Below are positions 6,606 through 8,758 of a stretch of DNA of 8,758 bases, piece after piece. The stretch comes from DASPXY01 sp038227745. GTDB taxonomy: Bacteria > Planctomycetota > Planctomycetia > Gemmatales > Gemmataceae. The stretch is from assembly GCA_038227745.1 (NCBI GenBank), contig JBBRPS010000433.1, positions 1 through 8,758 on the forward strand, in the 5' to 3' direction. The translations under genes and the position numbers were made by a program. A model generated the notes under the pieces. The model saw nothing but the letters and a program-made list of their open reading frames with translations. It was not told the DNA's origin and did not search any database. Within the stretch, counting starts at the first letter, position 1. Each line of letters opens with the position of its first letter.

Positions 6606-7067
6606 ATGCCGACGATCTACGTGGACGCCGACGCCTGCCCGGTCAAGAGCGAGGTCTACAAGGTCGCCGGGCGCTATGCGATGCACGTCGCCGTCGTGGC
6701 CAACGCCCCGCTGCGTGTGCCGGCCGACCCTCTGGTGGAACTGGTCGTGCGGACTGGCTTCGGGGCGGCGGACGACTGGATCGTCGAGCAGGCGGAGGAG
6801 GGGGACGTGGTCGTCACCGCCGACATCCCACTGGCCGCCCGCTGCCTCGCGAAGGGGGCGCGCGTGCTGGGGCCGAAAGGGCACCCGTTCACCGACAACG
6901 ACATCGGCTCAGTCCTGGCGCTGCGCGACCTGATGGACGAACTCCGGCAAGGCGGGGCCGTCACCGGCGGGCCGGCCGCGATGACGCCGAAGGACCGCTC
7001 GCGCTTCCTTTCCAAACTCGACGAGGTGGTCAACGCCGTCCGCCGCGCCCACCCGAAAGACGAGTAA
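6606..7067 (+). CDS. yaiI: YaiI/YqxD family protein (UPF0178, DUF188)
   Basis: This 153-residue protein belongs to the widespread UPF0178 family, which has a PIN-like fold but no firmly assigned biochemical role. The family hallmarks are all present: YVDADACPVK (5-14), VVANAPLRVP (30-39), GFGAADDWIVE (51-61), GDVVVTADIPLAARCLAKGA (66-85) and PFTDNDIGSVLALRDLM (94-110). The C-terminal segment GGP then KDRSRFLSKLDEVV (129-142) also fits. The clustered acidic residues (D7, D9, D56, D57, D73) sit where PIN-domain nucleases bind metal, so nuclease activity is a reasonable guess but only inference. Length is normal. The ATG is supported by AGGGGA seven bases upstream and by the conserved strand directly after it. 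It appears monocistronic: divergent from the oxidoreductase and convergent with ccsA. Confidence 0.95.
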   Translation: MPTIYVDADACPVKSEVYKVAGRYAMHVAVVANAPLRVPADPLVELVVRTGFGAADDWIVEQAEEGDVVVTADIPLAARCLAKGARVLGPKGHPFTDNDIGSVLALRDLMDELRQGGAVTGGPAAMTPKDRSRFLSKLDEVVNAVRRAHPKDE

Positions 7068-7083
7068 CTCCCGAGGGCCAGAA

Positions 7084-7104
7084 TGTGCCACCCTCTGTGG
7101 CACA
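7084..7104. terminator. Perfect hairpin between convergent yaiI and ccsA
   Basis: TGTGCCAC (7084-7091) and GTGGCACA (7097-7104) are perfect 8-base complements around the loop CCTCT. The element lies 16 bases after the yaiI stop and 29 bases before the ccsA stop, in a 66-base gap between convergent genes. Either transcript would form the stem, so a shared bidirectional terminator is the simplest reading. No T-run follows on either strand, so it could instead be a dispersed palindromic repeat. Confidence 0.5.
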
Positions 7105-7133
7105 GCGGCACCGCACCAGCAGTAGCGCGGCGT

Positions 7134-8758
7134 TCAAGCCGGGCCGGTGAGCGCCGGGCGCCGCGCGGAGCGATACCGCAGCGCCGCGTGCGCCACCACC
7201 GCGAGGTTCACCAACCCCGCGAGGTACACCCACGCATCCCGGCCGCCGCCGAAGCCGTAGCTGTGCAGGCCGGCCCCCAGTACGAAGTTCACGCCGTACC
7301 ACGCCATCACCACCGACGCGAAGCACGTCACCGCACACACCGCCAGGCCGAAGTCCTTCACCCAGCCGACGAACCGCGCGTGCAGGGGGATCACATAGCA
7401 CAGCAGCGCGATCAGCGCCCACACTTCCTTCGGGTCCCAGCCCCAGAAGCGGCCCCACGACTCCGCCGCCCAGAAGCCGCCCAGGAACGTGCCCGCCGCC
7501 AGCAGCACCACGCCGATCTGGATCGCCCGGTAACAGAACCGCGACACCGTCTTGATCAGGTCCTCCCGCCCCGGCGCGAACAGGATCAGGCCCACGTTCA
7601 GGTTGCCCAGGCCCCACGCCAGCGCGAACGCCGCGTAGCTCGACACGATCGTCAGCACGTGGATGACGAGCCAGTAGTTGCTGCGCAGCACGGCCTGGAG
7701 CGGTTGGATCGCGGGGTTGAACGTCAACGGCAGCTGGTCCGCCAGCACCAGGCACAGGGTCGAAACCAGCGCCCCGGCCAGGGCAATCAGGCCGCGGCGG
7801 TAGACCAGCTCCAGCACCAGCCCGAACGCCGCCGTCATGAACCCAACCCAGATCACCGACTCGTACATGTTGCTCACCGGCGGCCGGCCCGAGATGCTCA
7901 CGCGGCACCAGAAGCCCGTCACCGCCCACGCCATCCCGCCTGCATACGCCAGCAGTCCGCCGACGTAGAGCAGCCGTCCCAGCAACGGCCGGTAGCCGCT
8001 CAGCGCCACGCTCGCGCCCACCACCAGCGCCGCCAGCAGACTGAAGAGCCACGCCTTGCGGAACGGGTTGGCCTCGTTGAACCACAGCTCCCGATCGACC
8101 GTGTCCGTCCCCGGGTAGTCGTGGAAGGTCCCGCTGACGCGCCCGACGGTGTCGAGGAAAGCCGAGGCGCTCGCGGCGAAGTCGGCTTCCTTGCCGGAGC
8201 GGTAGGCCTCGCGCAGGTTGGCGAAGGCCACGACCACACTGCGGATCTCGGCCTCCGGGTAGGGCTGCGGCGCTGTGCCCTCGTACGCGGACGGGTTCTC
8301 GGTGCGGCGCACCTTCTGCGTCGCCTGCCAGTACGTCGGCTGCTTGTAGTGCTCGCGGACGCTCGCCAGCGAGAACCAGGTGCGGTCGTGTTTGTCCAGG
8401 GCCACAACGCCGAAGTCCGCGGGGTGCGCCTGGCCCTGGAAGTATTCGCCCTCCGCGATGCGATCGTACAGGACGCTGTCGAACACGCCGCCGGCGCGGA
8501 TGCCGTCGTACAGGTCCAGGCGCTTCTTCACCTGGAGCAGTTTGTCCTCCAGTGGCGCCAGGGGCGCCTTGCTGTCTCCGTCGGTGCGGACGGCGATGCG
8601 GGCCAGGACCGCGGCGGCGCGGCCGCCGCGCCCGCCCGGCTTCTCGCTGCGCCGCAGCGACCAGCGCAGCACCGCCGGCTCGACGTATTTGCCGTGCCGC
8701 TCCTCCTCGGTCAGCGCCTCGCCCTCGCCGCGCCGGTCCGCGTAGAGCAGTTCGCGCA
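7134..8758 (-). CDS. ccsA: Cytochrome c biogenesis protein CcsA/ResC type, 3' part (start beyond the window)
   Basis: System II cytochrome c maturation: this integral membrane protein handles haem and presents it for attachment to CXXCH motifs outside the membrane. The frame is open to the right edge, so GTG 8672 is not the real start; 540 residues are visible, counted from the codon at 8754-8756. Residues 1-234 are a soluble region, probably extracytoplasmic, ending in WFNEANPFRKAW before the first helix. About nine hydrophobic segments follow (roughly 235-253, 260-280, 296-318, 322-340, 361-383, 411-431, 445-460, 469-491, 507-526). The tryptophan-rich WWD motif is WGRFWGWDPKE (434-444). Conserved histidines flank it: H366 in LVIHVLTIVSSYAAF, H459 in IPLHAR and H498 in GLHSYGF. 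RPPVSNMYE (291-299) is also typical. The soluble front suggests a fused, ResB- or Bacteroidetes-like CcsBA architecture. No other maturation gene is visible. Confidence 0.92.
   Translation of the reverse strand, partial: RELLYADRRGEGEALTEEERHGKYVEPAVLRWSLRRSEKPGGRGGRAAAVLARIAVRTDGDSKAPLAPLEDKLLQVKKRLDLYDGIRAGGVFDSVLYDRIAEGEYFQGQAHPADFGVVALDKHDRTWFSLASVREHYKQPTYWQATQKVRRTENPSAYEGTAPQPYPEAEIRSVVVAFANLREAYRSGKEADFAASASAFLDTVGRVSGTFHDYPGTDTVDRELWFNEANPFRKAWLFSLLAALVVGASVALSGYRPLLGRLLYVGGLLAYAGGMAWAVTGFWCRVSISGRPPVSNMYESVIWVGFMTAAFGLVLELVYRRGLIALAGALVSTLCLVLADQLPLTFNPAIQPLQAVLRSNYWLVIHVLTIVSSYAAFALAWGLGNLNVGLILFAPGREDLIKTVSRFCYRAIQIGVVLLAAGTFLGGFWAAESWGRFWGWDPKEVWALIALLCYVIPLHARFVGWVKDFGLAVCAVTCFASVVMAWYGVNFVLGAGLHSYGFGGGRDAWVYLAGLVNLAVVAHAALRYRSARRPALTGPA

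Noticed and set aside
1..8758. Search for CRISPR arrays, tRNA or rRNA genes, transposases and toxin-antitoxin pairs.
   Set aside because: No regularly spaced direct repeats, no cloverleaf or rRNA signature, and no family motifs of these classes were seen.

Overview
The window looks like a chromosomal segment of a high-GC planctomycete, most likely of the Gemmata group. This is inferred from the strongly GC-rich third codon positions, a stand-alone WD40 propeller remnant with a linker typical of Gemmata-type proteins, a very long U32 protein, and a CcsA protein with a large soluble front domain. No organism marker such as rRNA is present, so the assignment is inference.

Layout from left to right. 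Bases 1-1170 hold a possible small single-span membrane ORF that runs into a WD40 beta-propeller reading frame; the propeller appears cut at both ends and is probably decaying. A short inverted repeat (1208-1230) lies just ahead of mnmA (1306-2388, +), which encodes the tRNA U34 2-thiolase. A 71-base near-perfect inverted repeat (2401-2471) fills the gap between mnmA and a convergent 909-residue U32 protein (2500-5229, -). Upstream of the U32 gene, on the same strand and 64 bases away, is a molybdopterin oxidoreductase of the sulfite oxidase/MsrP superfamily (5294-6412, -). It is divergent from a YaiI/YqxD (UPF0178) gene (6606-7067, +). That gene converges, across a small perfect hairpin (7084-7104), on the 3' part of a cytochrome c maturation gene of the CcsA/ResC type (7134 to beyond the right edge, -).

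The genes do not form one pathway. MnmA and the U32 protein are both plausible RNA-modification enzymes, but they are convergent, so a joint operon is excluded. The oxidoreductase and U32 genes may be co-transcribed. CcsA is a membrane haem-handling protein with no visible partner in the window.

The parts most worth checking are the atypical active-site motif and missing export signal of the molybdoenzyme, the second cysteine-rich module at the C-terminus of the U32 protein, the nested palindromic repeat at 2401-2471, and the truncated WD40 region. I did not find CRISPR arrays, tRNA or rRNA genes, transposase genes, or a convincing novel multi-gene system.
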